Notes under the pieces: generated by a model
What the model was told of the DNA's origin: nothing
Database searches by the model: none
The model's input: only the letters and a program-made list of their open reading frames with translations
Program-made: the position numbers and the translations under genes
From: Paenibacillus taiwanensis DSM 18679
GTDB lineage: Bacteria; Bacillota; Bacilli; Paenibacillales; Paenibacillaceae
Length of the DNA stretch: 64,000 bases
Direction: 5' to 3'
NCBI RefSeq assembly: GCF_000425125.1
Contig: NZ_KE384306.1
Coordinates: forward strand, 831,705-895,704
In this document: positions 8,831 to 18,215 of the stretch, one piece after another
How positions within the stretch are numbered: the first letter of the stretch is position 1
Layout of the letters: the number at the start of each line of letters is the position of its first letter

Positions 8831-10895
8831 CAATGAGATCATGGTTCAGAAAAATGGAAGCTTTCAATTCGATAAGGATCGTGAAGCGGCAAAAAGTTAC
8901 TTTGTCGATTACGTGAATCAAAATACAGTATTTTTCCACAATCTCGAAGAAAAGATTAACTATTTGATCGAGCATGAGTATTATGAGGACAATTTGTTTA
9001 ACAAATATGAGTTTAAAGAAGTCAAAAAATTGTATGAGTATATTTATTCAAAAAAATTCCGCTTCCCTTCGTTTATGAGCGCATTTAAGTTCTATAACAA
9101 TTATGCGATGAAAACAAATGACGATACGAAGTTTCTGGAACGTTATGAAGATCGGTTAGCGGTAGTATCCTTGTTCTTAGCTAATGGCGATATGAAAAAG
9201 GCGATGGAATATGCAGACCTGCTCATTTCACAAGAGTACCAGCCTGCTACACCAACGTTCCTAAATGCAGGGAAGAAGCGCAGGGGAGAATTAGTAAGCT
9301 GCTTCCTTCTGGAAGTAGATGACTCGATGAACTCGATCGGCTTTGCAATTAATTCGGCGTTGCAGCTCAGCAAGATCGGTGGAGGCGTCAGCCTTAACTT
9401 AAGCAAGATTCGTGGCGCAAGCGAGCAAATTAAAGGGCTGGATGGCAAGGCAAGTGGTGTACTGCCTGTCATGAAGTTGTTTGAAGATGCATTTTCCTAT
9501 GCAAATCAGCTCGGCCAGCGTGACGGCAGCGGCGTCGTTTACTTAAACGTGTTCCATGCTGACATTCATGAGTTCCTCGACACAAAAAAAATTAACAGCG
9601 ATGAGAAAATCCGAATCAAGACGTTGTCACTTGGTGTTGTCGCACCAAACAAGTTTATTGAGCTGGTTGAGAAAGATAAAGATATGTATCTGTTCTACCC
9701 ACACACGGTATATCAGGAATACGGTGTACATATGGACGATATGGACATCTCTGAAATGTACGATGAACTAGTCAACAATCCGAACGTCCGCAAGAAAAAG
9801 ATTGTTGCACGTGATCTCATTTTGAAGATCGCCCAAATTCAAATGGAATCTGGTTACCCCTACATTATGTTTGTAGATAATACAAATGAGTACCATGCGT
9901 TAAAAGAGCTTGGACGAGTAAAATTCTCCAACCTGTGCAGCGAAATTGCGCAGCTGAGCGAGGTATCAACCATTAACGATTATGGTGTGGATGATGTCAT
10001 TAATCGGGATATTTCATGTAATCTCGGTTCACTTAATATCGTAAATGTGATGGCTAACAAAAGAATGCAAGAAACGGTTCACCGTTCGATGGACGCCTTA
10101 ACAGAAGTGACGGACAAGAGCAACATTAGTATCGTTCCGTCGGTGGCCAAAGCGAATCGCGAGCTTCACTCTGTTGGCTTAGGTGCGATGAATTTGCATG
10201 GGTATTTGGCCAAAAATAAAATTGCTTACGAATCAAAGGAAGCTAGAGACTTCGTACGTGCCTTCTTTATGATGCTTAATTTCTATTCTCTTGAACGTTC
10301 TATGTTAATTGCGAAGGAACGTAATGAGACGTTTAAAGATTTTGAGAAGAGTGAATACGCAAGCGGCGCTTACTTTGATATGTATATGAAAAAAGATTTC
10401 CGTCCACAAACGGAACGCGTGCAGCAGTTGTTTGAAGGACATGTGATGCCAACGATGGAAGACTGGGTGCGTCTGAAGGAGCAGGTAATGGAGCATGGCT
10501 TGTACCATGCTTATCGATTGGCGATTGCCCCAACAGGATCGATTTCTTACTTGCAATCCTCAACAGCTTCCATAGCACCGATTACGCAAAAGATTGAAGA
10601 ACGTGAATATGGCGACTCCAAAACGATATATCCGATGCCATTTATAAGTGAAGAGAACTACTTCTACTATAAAGAAGCTTATGACATGGATATGTTTAAT
10701 TTGATCGATCTAGTAGCTGACGTTCAGGTTCATATTGATCAGGCGATCTCAACCGTTTTGTTTGTTAAAGACGATCTGACGACACGTGATCTCGCGAAAT
10801 ATTACATTTATGCACAGAAAAAAGGCTTAAAAACACTGTATTATACACGTACGAGAAAAAAGACGATTGATGAATGTGTCAGTTGTGTCATCTAA
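8805..10895 (+). CDS. nrdE: Class Ib ribonucleoside-diphosphate reductase, large subunit
   Basis: A 696-residue catalytic subunit that reduces NDPs to dNDPs. Residues include the redox cysteine in LVSCFLLEVDDS, the radical-site cysteine in SNLCSEI, its redox partner in SCNLGSLN, and a C-terminal CVSC tail that re-reduces the active site. It lacks the N-terminal ATP-cone of class Ia enzymes, as expected for NrdE. The start is TTG at 8805 with GGAGG nine bases upstream; the resulting MIPKWIQLNNEI aligns with the usual NrdE N-terminus. It lies between nrdI (overlapping) and nrdF (13 bases downstream). Confidence 0.95.
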   Translation: MIPKWIQLNNEIMVQKNGSFQFDKDREAAKSYFVDYVNQNTVFFHNLEEKINYLIEHEYYEDNLFNKYEFKEVKKLYEYIYSKKFRFPSFMSAFKFYNNYAMKTNDDTKFLERYEDRLAVVSLFLANGDMKKAMEYADLLISQEYQPATPTFLNAGKKRRGELVSCFLLEVDDSMNSIGFAINSALQLSKIGGGVSLNLSKIRGASEQIKGLDGKASGVLPVMKLFEDAFSYANQLGQRDGSGVVYLNVFHADIHEFLDTKKINSDEKIRIKTLSLGVVAPNKFIELVEKDKDMYLFYPHTVYQEYGVHMDDMDISEMYDELVNNPNVRKKKIVARDLILKIAQIQMESGYPYIMFVDNTNEYHALKELGRVKFSNLCSEIAQLSEVSTINDYGVDDVINRDISCNLGSLNIVNVMANKRMQETVHRSMDALTEVTDKSNISIVPSVAKANRELHSVGLGAMNLHGYLAKNKIAYESKEARDFVRAFFMMLNFYSLERSMLIAKERNETFKDFEKSEYASGAYFDMYMKKDFRPQTERVQQLFEGHVMPTMEDWVRLKEQVMEHGLYHAYRLAIAPTGSISYLQSSTASIAPITQKIEEREYGDSKTIYPMPFISEENYFYYKEAYDMDMFNLIDLVADVQVHIDQAISTVLFVKDDLTTRDLAKYYIYAQKKGLKTLYYTRTRKKTIDECVSCVI

Positions 10896-10908
10896 GGAGA
10901 GTTGATCC

Positions 10909-11904
10909 ATGAGAAAATTTGAAGCGGTAAACTGGAATGCTCCTGAATCTGACTATATCGAGATGCTCTGGACGCAGAACACTTCTCAATTTTGGTTAGA
11001 TACAGAAATTCCGATATCCAAAGATTTAAAAGCATGGTCAAAGATGAGTGACGATGAGAAATTGACCTATATGCACGTATTAGGTGGCTTAACGTTGCTG
11101 GATACGGAGCAGGGCAACGTTGGTATGCCCTTAATCGCTCAACATGTGGAGGGTAAACAGAAGAAAGCGATTCTCATCTTTCAAGCTGCAATGGAAGAAA
11201 TTCATGCGAAGAGCTACAGCACCATCTTTACGACTGTAGCAAGCTCTGACATGATCGAAGAGACGTTTGAATGGGTGAAAGACAACAAGCACTTACAGCG
11301 CAAAACAGAAATTATTGATGATATTTATAAAGGAATTAGGGACAATGATCCTGTAAGCTTGTACAAAGCGATGGTTGCTTCAGTATTTTTGGAGAGCTTC
11401 CTGTTCTATTCCGGTTTCTTCTATCCTTTATTCCTTGCTGGACAAGGTAAAATGGTGGCGAGCGGCGAAATTATTAAGCTTATCATCCGCGACGAAAGTG
11501 TTCACGGTGTGTATGTGGGGCTGTTGGCTCAAGAAATTTATAGCCGCTTGAGCGAACAGGAACAGCAATCGTTGTACACCTATGTACACGAACTGCTCAT
11601 TCAGTTATATGAGAATGAGTTGGAGTATACGGAGAACCTGTATGATGCGATCGGCCTGACCCACGAAGTGAAGAAGTATATCCGCTACAACGGTAATAAA
11701 GCATTGATGAACTTAGGCTTCGAGCCGCATTTCCCAGATGAAGAAGTAAATCCGGTAGTTCTGAACGGTATTCGTACCGAAACGAGCACACATGATTTCT
11801 TTTCAACGAAGGGCAGCGGATATCAGAAGGGCAAAGTCGAGCCATTACAGGACAAAGACTTTGTAGTGCTCAATGATCGTGTGAAGCAATCCGATATCTT
11901 CTAA
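10909..11904 (+). CDS. nrdF: Class Ib ribonucleoside-diphosphate reductase, small subunit
   Basis: A 331-residue radical-generating subunit. The metal ligands typical of class I small subunits are visible: Asp in LTLLDTEQ, Glu and His in AMEEIHAKSYS (which also carries the radical tyrosine), Glu in FLESFLFYSGF, and Glu and His in IRDESVHG. Together with NrdE and the NrdI activator it forms the class Ib enzyme, probably Mn-loaded in vivo. An AAGGAGAG site precedes the ATG. It is the last gene of nrdIEF and is followed by an intrinsic terminator. Confidence 0.95.
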   Translation: MRKFEAVNWNAPESDYIEMLWTQNTSQFWLDTEIPISKDLKAWSKMSDDEKLTYMHVLGGLTLLDTEQGNVGMPLIAQHVEGKQKKAILIFQAAMEEIHAKSYSTIFTTVASSDMIEETFEWVKDNKHLQRKTEIIDDIYKGIRDNDPVSLYKAMVASVFLESFLFYSGFFYPLFLAGQGKMVASGEIIKLIIRDESVHGVYVGLLAQEIYSRLSEQEQQSLYTYVHELLIQLYENELEYTENLYDAIGLTHEVKKYIRYNGNKALMNLGFEPHFPDEEVNPVVLNGIRTETSTHDFFSTKGSGYQKGKVEPLQDKDFVVLNDRVKQSDIF

Positions 11905-11915
11905 ATGTAGTGACA

Positions 11916-11948
11916 AACAACTGGGTTGAGAGACCCAGTTGTTTTGTT
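11916..11948 (+). terminator. Intrinsic terminator after nrdF
   Basis: A perfect 11-bp stem AACAACTGGGT/ACCCAGTTGTT with a 6-base loop, followed by TTTTGTT. Confidence 0.85.
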
Positions 11949-12117
11949 ATACTTGAGAGATATGAACAATTGTACGTTTGTATATAATATAAGACGAGGA
12001 CGTACATGTATTTAACCATATTCTATATTGTTCACGAGGTGTATACGATTACACTGATATAGGGGATGGCACACTTGGGAAAAGACATCTAGGAAAAGTC
12101 ATCTAGGGGGTTACAGC

Positions 12118-13461
12118 TTGAAAGGTATATCAAACAAAAATGTATTTTTTATCGGATTGATGTTGTTTTCTTTATTTTTCGGCGCGGGTAACCTTATATT
12201 CCCACCCATTTTAGGTCAGCAAGCAGGAGAACATTTTATTCCAGCCATTGCGGGCTTTATATTAACAGGTGTTGGACTGCCTTTGCTGGCGGTTATTGCA
12301 ATTGCGCTAACTGGCCGGGACATGCAGCACCTCGCAAGCCGGATCAGTCCGAAGTTTGGCATCTTTTTTGCCATTGTGGTATACGTATCGCTTGGACCAT
12401 CTATGGGGATTCCGCGTGTAGCTAACGTGTCTTATGAGATGGGCTTCAGCACTTTTCTTGGCACAGACTTGGCTGCTAACCATTGGCCGCTGCTCCTGTA
12501 TACGTTCGTCTTTTTTGCCATTGTATTTTGGCTAAGTTTAACCCCGTCCAAGCTTGTGGGTACGATAGGCAGTATTTTAACGCCTTTACTGCTTCTATCT
12601 ATAGCTGCTTTATTTATTGCGGCTCTATTATTTCCGATAGGTGAAAGTGGTCCGGCTATCAATGAGTACGTGGACTCTCCAGGCATAGAGGGCTTTATGA
12701 AAGGCTACTTCACACTGGATGCCATCGCTGCCTTAGCCTTTGGTATTATCGTTATTAATTCGATCCGTAATCAAGGTGTAGAAGACAAGAAGATGATCAC
12801 AAAAGCAACGATTCAAGCGGGTGTGATCGCTGGTATTGGCCTATCGTTAGTATACGCAGCTTTAGGTTATATGGGTCTTACAAGCGTGTCACTAGGATAT
12901 GCGAATAACGGTGGTCAACTGCTGACACAAATCGTGCAGCATTTGTTTGGCGAATCAGGCTTAATTTTGCTGGCCGTCATCGTGACATTAGCTTGCTTGA
13001 CGACATGTATTGGGCTTGTATCCGCATGTAGTCAATATTTTGCATCTTTGCAGACACGGGTATCCTATGGTTGGGTCACATTCGGGACGTGCCTGTTAGG
13101 ATTATTAGTTGCCAATCTAGGGCTGGATACGATCTTATCGATATCTAAACCGATATTACTCGTCATTTATCCGGTATCGATTACGCTTATCCTGTTATCT
13201 TTCCTGCATAAATGGTTTAAAGGTATTCCCGCCGTATATGGTGGTGCACTTCTAGGTGCAGCCCTCATAAGTTTGTTTGACGGATTAAAAGCAGCGAAAA
13301 TATCCATTGACTTTGCTGTACCGTATTTAAAGCATATTCCACTGTACGAACAAGGGGTAGGGTGGGCTATTCCAGCCATTGTTGGTGCTTGTTTGGGATA
13401 TGTATGGGGACGTTTAAATAACAAACCTAAACAAACTTCAAAAGAACGACTTCATAAATAG
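12118..13461 (+). CDS. brnQ: BrnQ-type branched-chain amino acid carrier
   Basis: A 447-residue integral membrane protein with about 12 hydrophobic segments, matching the LIVCS branched-chain amino acid:cation symporter family in length and in the N-terminal signature GLMLFSLFFGAGNLIFPPILGQ. It probably imports leucine, isoleucine and valine with sodium or protons. The start is TTG at 12118, eight bases after AGGGGG; no ATG is nearby in frame. The gene is alone between two intrinsic terminators. No T-box or other leader regulator was recognised in the 170 bases upstream. Confidence 0.92.
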   Translation: MKGISNKNVFFIGLMLFSLFFGAGNLIFPPILGQQAGEHFIPAIAGFILTGVGLPLLAVIAIALTGRDMQHLASRISPKFGIFFAIVVYVSLGPSMGIPRVANVSYEMGFSTFLGTDLAANHWPLLLYTFVFFAIVFWLSLTPSKLVGTIGSILTPLLLLSIAALFIAALLFPIGESGPAINEYVDSPGIEGFMKGYFTLDAIAALAFGIIVINSIRNQGVEDKKMITKATIQAGVIAGIGLSLVYAALGYMGLTSVSLGYANNGGQLLTQIVQHLFGESGLILLAVIVTLACLTTCIGLVSACSQYFASLQTRVSYGWVTFGTCLLGLLVANLGLDTILSISKPILLVIYPVSITLILLSFLHKWFKGIPAVYGGALLGAALISLFDGLKAAKISIDFAVPYLKHIPLYEQGVGWAIPAIVGACLGYVWGRLNNKPKQTSKERLHK

Positions 13462-13469
13462 TAAACTAC

Positions 13470-13511
13470 AAAATGGCTTTTCAGGGAATTTGCTCTGAAA
13501 AGCCATTTTTG
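13470..13511 (+). terminator. Intrinsic terminator after brnQ
   Basis: A perfect 15-bp stem (13470-13484 with 13495-13509) and a 10-base loop, with the T-run contained in the 3' arm. It reads as a terminator in both directions. Confidence 0.85.
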
Positions 13512-13640
13512 ATATGGCCTAAACTACTAGTGCATATCAAAGTGTGTGGTAACGTTGCAAAAAGGGTGCAATCGTGTATAAGTGTGAAGAAATATGCATA
13601 TTTTCATGATTGCACATACCTATTATCGTTTTTTTACGTG
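13512..13640 (+). other. Intergenic DNA with a nested inverted repeat, no gene seen
   Basis: TGCAATC near 13568 and GATTGCA near 13607-13613 flank a self-complementary AAATATGCATATTT core around 13591-13604. The whole could fold as a long interrupted hairpin or be a protein-binding palindrome. It lies just upstream of the promoter described next. Confidence 0.35.
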
Positions 13641-13669
13641 TTGACTAACGTATTTAGCTTGGATATAAT
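13641..13669 (+). promoter_or_regulatory. Sigma-A promoter for the YitT-family gene
   Basis: TTGACT (13641-13646), a 17-base spacer and TATAAT (13664-13669): a near-consensus vegetative promoter about 95 bases before the start codon. Confidence 0.75.
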
Positions 13670-13763
13670 TCATAAATTGTGTGTCAAAACGGACTAATAT
13701 TTGTGTTTGTTACAGAGAACATTAATAACGCAAATTTGTTGTCTTATAAAGGGTGGGCATTTC

Positions 13764-14600
13764 ATGAAGAAGACATTTAAAGACGTACTAATCATTATGG
13801 TAGGCGCTTTTATTTTTGCATTAGCTGTGAATCTTTTCGTAATCCCCAATCAATTAGGTGAGGGTGGAGTTACGGGAATAACGATTATTCTGTACTATTT
13901 GTTTAGCTGGTCGCCAGGTCTCGTTAACCTTATACTGAACGCCATTTTACTCATTGTAGGTTATAAGTTTTTAGATAAGACAACGACAATTTATACGATT
14001 GTAGCTGTTCTTTTTAATTCCTTGTTTTTACATTTAACAAAAAACTGGTATATTCCTTCAGACGAGCTTATGATCAACGCTATATTTGGTGGTGTCTTTG
14101 CTGGTGTGGGTATTGGTATGATTATTCGAGTAGGAGGGACGACCGCAGGTACAACGATTTTAGCTCGAATAACAAACAAATATTTAGATTGGAATATTAG
14201 TTACGGTCTTTTATTTTTTGATCTAATCGTAGCGTTCTCTTCTTATTTTATTATCGGGGCGGAAAGTCTGATGTTAACGATAGCGATGCTGTACGTGGGC
14301 ACAAAGGTGATGGACTTTATTATTGAAGGAGTTAATCCTAAAAAGGCGGTAACGATAATTTCGACAGAACCCGACAAAATAGCCGAACAAGTTAATGTTC
14401 AAATGGATCGTGGGGTTACCGTTTATTCCGGTCATGGCTATTACACCAAAGAGCCAAAACAAATTTTATATATCGTTATTAGCAAGCAGGAAGTATCCGC
14501 ATTAAAGAAAATTGTCAGATCGACCGATAAGGATGCTTTCATAACTATTCATGATGTACGTGATGTATTTGGTGAAGGATTTATTGATATTACGAAATAG
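13764..14600 (+). CDS. YitT family membrane protein (DUF161/DUF2179)
   Basis: A 278-residue protein with five or six membrane segments in the first 205 residues. The N-terminus MKKTFKDVLIIMVGAFIFAL and FVIPNQLGEGGVTGITIIL and the repeated RVGGTTAGTTILARI motif are typical of the YitT family. A C-terminal DUF2179 cytoplasmic domain follows (about 218-275, VYSGHGYYTKEPKQILYIVISKQE). Members are widespread in Firmicutes, often in several paralogues; transport is suspected but the substrate is unknown. ATG at 13764 has AAAGGGTGGG upstream; the longer in-frame ATG at 13701 lies closer to the promoter and lacks a ribosome-binding site. Confidence 0.85.
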   Translation: MKKTFKDVLIIMVGAFIFALAVNLFVIPNQLGEGGVTGITIILYYLFSWSPGLVNLILNAILLIVGYKFLDKTTTIYTIVAVLFNSLFLHLTKNWYIPSDELMINAIFGGVFAGVGIGMIIRVGGTTAGTTILARITNKYLDWNISYGLLFFDLIVAFSSYFIIGAESLMLTIAMLYVGTKVMDFIIEGVNPKKAVTIISTEPDKIAEQVNVQMDRGVTVYSGHGYYTKEPKQILYIVISKQEVSALKKIVRSTDKDAFITIHDVRDVFGEGFIDITK

Positions 14601-14615
14601 TACATAACGACGAAC

Positions 14616-14661
14616 AAGAGGTGATCTTCCAAATGAAAGTGTGGGAGGAGCCTCTTTTTTT
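14616..14661 (+). terminator. Probable terminator after the YitT-family gene
   Basis: An imperfect stem between AAGAGGTGATCTTCC and GGGAGGAGCCTCTT, followed by seven Ts. Confidence 0.6.
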
Positions 14662-14800
14662 GCAACATACCTAAATTAGGATCGGAATAAATACAACAAA
14701 ACAAAGAAATGTACAAATGCACAATTTATAAATATATAAACCATTTGACGACAAAATATGAGATAATACGGAGGACTACCCACTCAAAGGAGGAGTAACC

Positions 14801-16090
14801 TTGGTACAAAAGTGGTTCGAGCAAGCCAAGCTTGGTATCTTTATTCATTATGGAATTTATGCAGTGGATGGCATCGCTGAATCTTGGTCCTTTTATAACG
14901 GTCGCATTTCCCACGAGCAGTACATGAAGCAATTAGATGGCTTTACGGCCAGTAGGTTCGATGCGGACAAGTGGGCAGACTTGATTGAGCAGTCAGGTGC
15001 GAAGTATGCGGTACTTACGACAAAGCATCATGATGGAGTAGCCTTATGGGATACGATGTACAGTGATCTTAACGTAGTGAAGCAGACGCCTGCGCAGCGT
15101 GATCTCATAAAAGAGTACGCAGATGCGATCACCCGAAAGGGAATCAAACTTGGAATGTACTATTCTTTAATTGATTGGTCTCACCCAGACTATCCAAGTG
15201 TATACGAGGGTGGCAAAGTACCAACGGATTTGAGCTCAGTTAATCGCTTCTCGAGTCCACTCGACGGTGTTCAAGATGAAGAGAAATGGAAGCGGTTCCT
15301 TGAATTCAACAATAATCAGTTACGTGAATTGCTGACCAATTATGGTCAAGTGGATTTACTCTGGTTTGATGGCGATTGGGAAAGAAGCGCAGAGCAATGG
15401 AACTTGCCGGAGTTCAAGCAATATCTGCAATCGTTTAACCCCGATATTATTATAAACTCCCGTCTGCAAGGACACGGAGATTATAAAACACCGGAACAAG
15501 GGATACCGATAACTCGACCTGAAGGACCTTGGGAATTTTGTACGACCATTAATAGTTCTTGGGGTTATCAGCCAAACGATCACCATTACAAAACACTTCA
15601 TCAAATCATACGGATGTTTTGTGATTGTATTACGATGGGTGGCAACATGCTGCTTGATATTGGACCGTTGGAAGATGGGACGATTGATAAGCGGCAGGAG
15701 GACATTTTGCTCGGTCTAGGCGACTGGATTCGTACACATGAAGAAGCTGTGTTTGGTACAACGGAAGGCATTCATACACGTTATTACTTAGGCGGCAGTA
15801 CAGTGTCACAAGATAAACGTTCTTTATACTTGTTCGTTTATGACGCACCTAAGGAATGTATTTGCTTAAAAGGTTTATCGAATAAAATTAATAAAATTAC
15901 TGTTTTACATTCAGGTAAAGAGCTGACACATGATATACATGGTGGTGTGCCTTGGTTTAACATTCCAGGAACGACATGGATTCATATGACCCCAGAGGAT
16001 ACGCATGAGCAGGTCACTGTACTTAAATTGGAACTTGAAGGCGAGCTTGACATGTATGGAGGTTCTGGTGCAGTAGTCACCCATAATTAA
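14801..16090 (+). CDS. Alpha-L-fucosidase family (GH29) glycosidase
   Basis: A 429-residue glycoside hydrolase of family 29. The N-terminal TIM barrel shows WFEQAKLGIFIHYGIYAVDG, YAVLTTKHHDGVALWDT and the nucleophile region DLLWFDGDWERS, where the Asp of WFDG is the expected catalytic nucleophile. A short beta domain follows (about 330-429). No signal peptide is present, so it is an intracellular enzyme acting on imported fucosides or similar oligosaccharides. The start is TTG at 14801 with AAAGGAGGAG seven bases upstream. The gene is monocistronic; no sugar transporter is adjacent. The family call is strong, but exact sugar specificity is not readable. Confidence 0.88.
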   Translation: MVQKWFEQAKLGIFIHYGIYAVDGIAESWSFYNGRISHEQYMKQLDGFTASRFDADKWADLIEQSGAKYAVLTTKHHDGVALWDTMYSDLNVVKQTPAQRDLIKEYADAITRKGIKLGMYYSLIDWSHPDYPSVYEGGKVPTDLSSVNRFSSPLDGVQDEEKWKRFLEFNNNQLRELLTNYGQVDLLWFDGDWERSAEQWNLPEFKQYLQSFNPDIIINSRLQGHGDYKTPEQGIPITRPEGPWEFCTTINSSWGYQPNDHHYKTLHQIIRMFCDCITMGGNMLLDIGPLEDGTIDKRQEDILLGLGDWIRTHEEAVFGTTEGIHTRYYLGGSTVSQDKRSLYLFVYDAPKECICLKGLSNKINKITVLHSGKELTHDIHGGVPWFNIPGTTWIHMTPEDTHEQVTVLKLELEGELDMYGGSGAVVTHN

Positions 16091-16167
16091 GGGAATGACA
16101 CGCTTTAGATGTAAGCTTCAGGCATATAGTTTATGTTATGCAATTTGAGATATCGATAACTCATTTT

Positions 16168-16200
16168 AAAACAACGTGGACCAGTTCCTCGTTGTTTTTT
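16168..16200 (+). terminator. Intrinsic terminator after the GH29 gene
   Basis: Arms AAAACAACG and CGTTGTTTT with a 13-base loop and a T-rich tail. The following stretch to 16330 shows no gene. Confidence 0.75.
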
Positions 16201-16330
16201 ATTTTTGGTGTTTTGTCATGAGGTGACCTCAAGCGAGTGCTTGTACCTTACTGAAACGGTGCAGACATAACGACAGTGAAAAATAGGGCTGTCTGAGCGT
16301 AGTTGAAAGCTCTTGTAAAGGAAATGTAAA

Positions 16331-16362
16331 ATTATTTATTTGCTTTGAGCAAACAAATAAAT
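16331..16362 (+). promoter_or_regulatory. Palindromic operator upstream of the MarR gene
   Basis: An inverted repeat centred on TTG at 16345-16347: the left arm ends TTATTTGCT and the right arm begins AGCAAACAAATAA, with 13 of 14 positions self-complementary. It lies 35-66 bases before the MarR start and just upstream of TATAAT at 16375-16380. MarR proteins bind such palindromes, so this is a good candidate autoregulatory site. Confidence 0.6.
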
Positions 16363-16396
16363 TATATTTAACTATATAATTTAACGGAGGGCTCAT

Positions 16397-16840
16397 ATGT
16401 CATCTTCACACGACGAGTTACGCAAGCTTGCGCTCGGAACTATTCGGCTTGTTCAGGAGTTTAAGAAAGCGCAGGAGTTGCGGACTGAAGTGGATCGCAT
16501 TACGTTTGAAATATTGATGCTGGTCAAAAATCGAGGCAGAATCCGACCGTCTGATATTGCCAATGAGCTTCATTTTAACCCTTCCTCCATTACAAGACGT
16601 ATACAAGCTTTGAAGCAATCTGGTCATATCTCGGTAACATCAGATCCTGCTGATCTGCGATCGAGTGTAATTAGTATCTCTTTGACTGGAGAAGAGGAAC
16701 TGTTCAAGTTTTTGGATAAGAGTGCAGATGGATTAGAGCGTATAATGGAGCAGTGGGATGAAGATGATATTAAGCAGTTTGCTGATCTCTTATGTCGTTA
16801 TACAGATACGATGAGGGATTGGCGGCTAAACAATGTATAA
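16397..16840 (+). CDS. MarR family transcriptional regulator
   Basis: A 147-residue winged-helix regulator. The DNA-binding core (about 35-100) reads ILMLVKNRGRIRPSDIANELHFNPSSITRRIQALKQSGHISVTSDPADLRSSVISISLT (in segments), with the MarR wing motif D-P-A-D-L-R-S. Flanking helices form the dimer interface. It probably represses its own gene through the palindrome just upstream, and perhaps the phosphate transporter gene downstream, although 258 bases separate the two. The ligand is unknown. The start ATG is preceded by ACGGAGGG. Confidence 0.88.
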   Translation: MSSSHDELRKLALGTIRLVQEFKKAQELRTEVDRITFEILMLVKNRGRIRPSDIANELHFNPSSITRRIQALKQSGHISVTSDPADLRSSVISISLTGEEELFKFLDKSADGLERIMEQWDEDDIKQFADLLCRYTDTMRDWRLNNV

Positions 16841-17098
16841 CCTCATACAAGTTGCTAAATAAAGCCGTATACAGGTGGGAAATGGTACGGTTTTGTAAGG
16901 GTTATCGATCACTTTAGTGCTATGTTTCACAAAGTAATATACCAGGTAGAGGATTTGCAGGATTAAAGTATGAGGGAGCTGAGTAGATGGACAAGTTCGG
17001 CGAATATATGAGCTGCAAAAAGAGAATGAATAAGATGAAGACGTAACATGCATGTCTGAATATTACATACATTCTACATATGAATTAGGGGCTCGGAC

Positions 17099-18088
17099 AT
17101 GGATATTAACTTCTGGATATTAGGATTAGTTATTGTACTAGCACTTTCTTTTGACTTTATCAATGGATTTCACGATACGGCTAACGCGATCGCCACTTCC
17201 GTATCAACGCGCGCGTTAACACCTAAAGCTGCGATTATTCTTGCCGCTGTAATGAATTTTATCGGTGCTATCTTATTTACAGGGGTAGCCGAAACGATCG
17301 GGGGAAGCGTTGCTAATCCCGCCGAACTGGATAATGGTATTCAAATTGTTATTGCAACGCTTATTGCTGCGATTATATGGAATTTGGTGACATGGTGGTT
17401 TGGTATTCCTTCCTCCTCCTCTCACGCCTTGATTGGGGCATTGACAGGCGCGGTTTTTGTAGGTGCTGGCGCTAGTATGGTGAAGTGGAATGGTTTTATT
17501 GATATTGTGAAGGCGCTCATTTTCTCACCACTGATCGGGTTTGCGATCGGGTACATCATTATGAAGCTGCTGAAATGGATTTTTGCTAGCCGTAACCCGC
17601 ATTCCGTTAACAGAGGATTTCGTACGATGCAAATTTTTACGGCTGCACTTCAAGCTTTTACGCATGGCACAAATGATGCGCAGAAAGCGATGGGAATTAT
17701 TACGTTTGCTCTCGTCTCAGCAGGCACACAGGATACGTTGGCTGTGCCGCTTTGGGTGAAGTTGTCTGCCGCCACCGCAATTGCCTTAGGCTCATCTGTT
17801 GGCGGATGGAAAATTATTAAAACGATGGGGTCCAAAATATTTAAGATTGAACCGATTAATGGATTTGCTGCTGACATTACTGGAGCTAGTGTAATCTTTA
17901 CGGCAACGATGCTTCATCTGCCAGTTAGTACAACACATGTGATCACGTCTGCTATTCTTGGTGTCGGTTCTGCCAAACGTTTCTCTTCTGTTAAATGGTC
18001 TCTTGCTGGAAGGATCGTTGTAACATGGTTTATTACGATTCCGATTACTGCTCTGTTGGCAGGCTTAGTATATACAATATTGTTCTAA
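17099..18088 (+). CDS. pit: Pit-family inorganic phosphate transporter
   Basis: A 329-residue PiT (PHO4) carrier with about ten membrane segments. Both duplicated family signatures are visible: FDFINGFHDTANAIATSVSTRAL near the N-terminus (in two parts) and AFTHGTNDAQKAMGII in the second half. It imports metal-phosphate or phosphate driven by the proton gradient. Unlike many Firmicute pit genes it is not preceded by a DUF47 (PhoU-like) gene; only a weak 19-codon reading frame lies just upstream. A strong terminator follows. Confidence 0.93.
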   Translation: MDINFWILGLVIVLALSFDFINGFHDTANAIATSVSTRALTPKAAIILAAVMNFIGAILFTGVAETIGGSVANPAELDNGIQIVIATLIAAIIWNLVTWWFGIPSSSSHALIGALTGAVFVGAGASMVKWNGFIDIVKALIFSPLIGFAIGYIIMKLLKWIFASRNPHSVNRGFRTMQIFTAALQAFTHGTNDAQKAMGIITFALVSAGTQDTLAVPLWVKLSAATAIALGSSVGGWKIIKTMGSKIFKIEPINGFAADITGASVIFTATMLHLPVSTTHVITSAILGVGSAKRFSSVKWSLAGRIVVTWFITIPITALLAGLVYTILF

Positions 18089-18091
18089 AAG

Positions 18092-18140
18092 AAGGGGTTG
18101 AATGACTCGCCAATTGTGGCGGTTCATTCAACCCCTTTTT
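18092..18140 (+). terminator. Bidirectional intrinsic terminator between pit and the purA paralogue
   Basis: A 14-bp stem AAGGGGTTGAATGA (18092-18105) with TCATTCAACCCCTT (18124-18137), plus an inner CGCC/GGCG extension, followed by a T-run. It also lies downstream of the convergent minus-strand gene. Confidence 0.85.
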
Positions 18141-18215
18141 AGCAGGAGCTGTGTCGTTTGCAGCTTCGAATGGAACATGAGCGATTGGCCGTATCGATGC
18201 ACGTGCTCCTCATTG

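Noticed and set aside
13473-13697. 74-codon plus-strand open frame after brnQ
   Set aside because: It begins inside the brnQ terminator stem and runs through the promoter of the next gene.
16987-17046. 19-codon possible small gene before pit, with a GAGGGAG site
   Set aside because: Very short, Lys/Met-rich, with no family match or coding bias to support it; could not be separated from chance.
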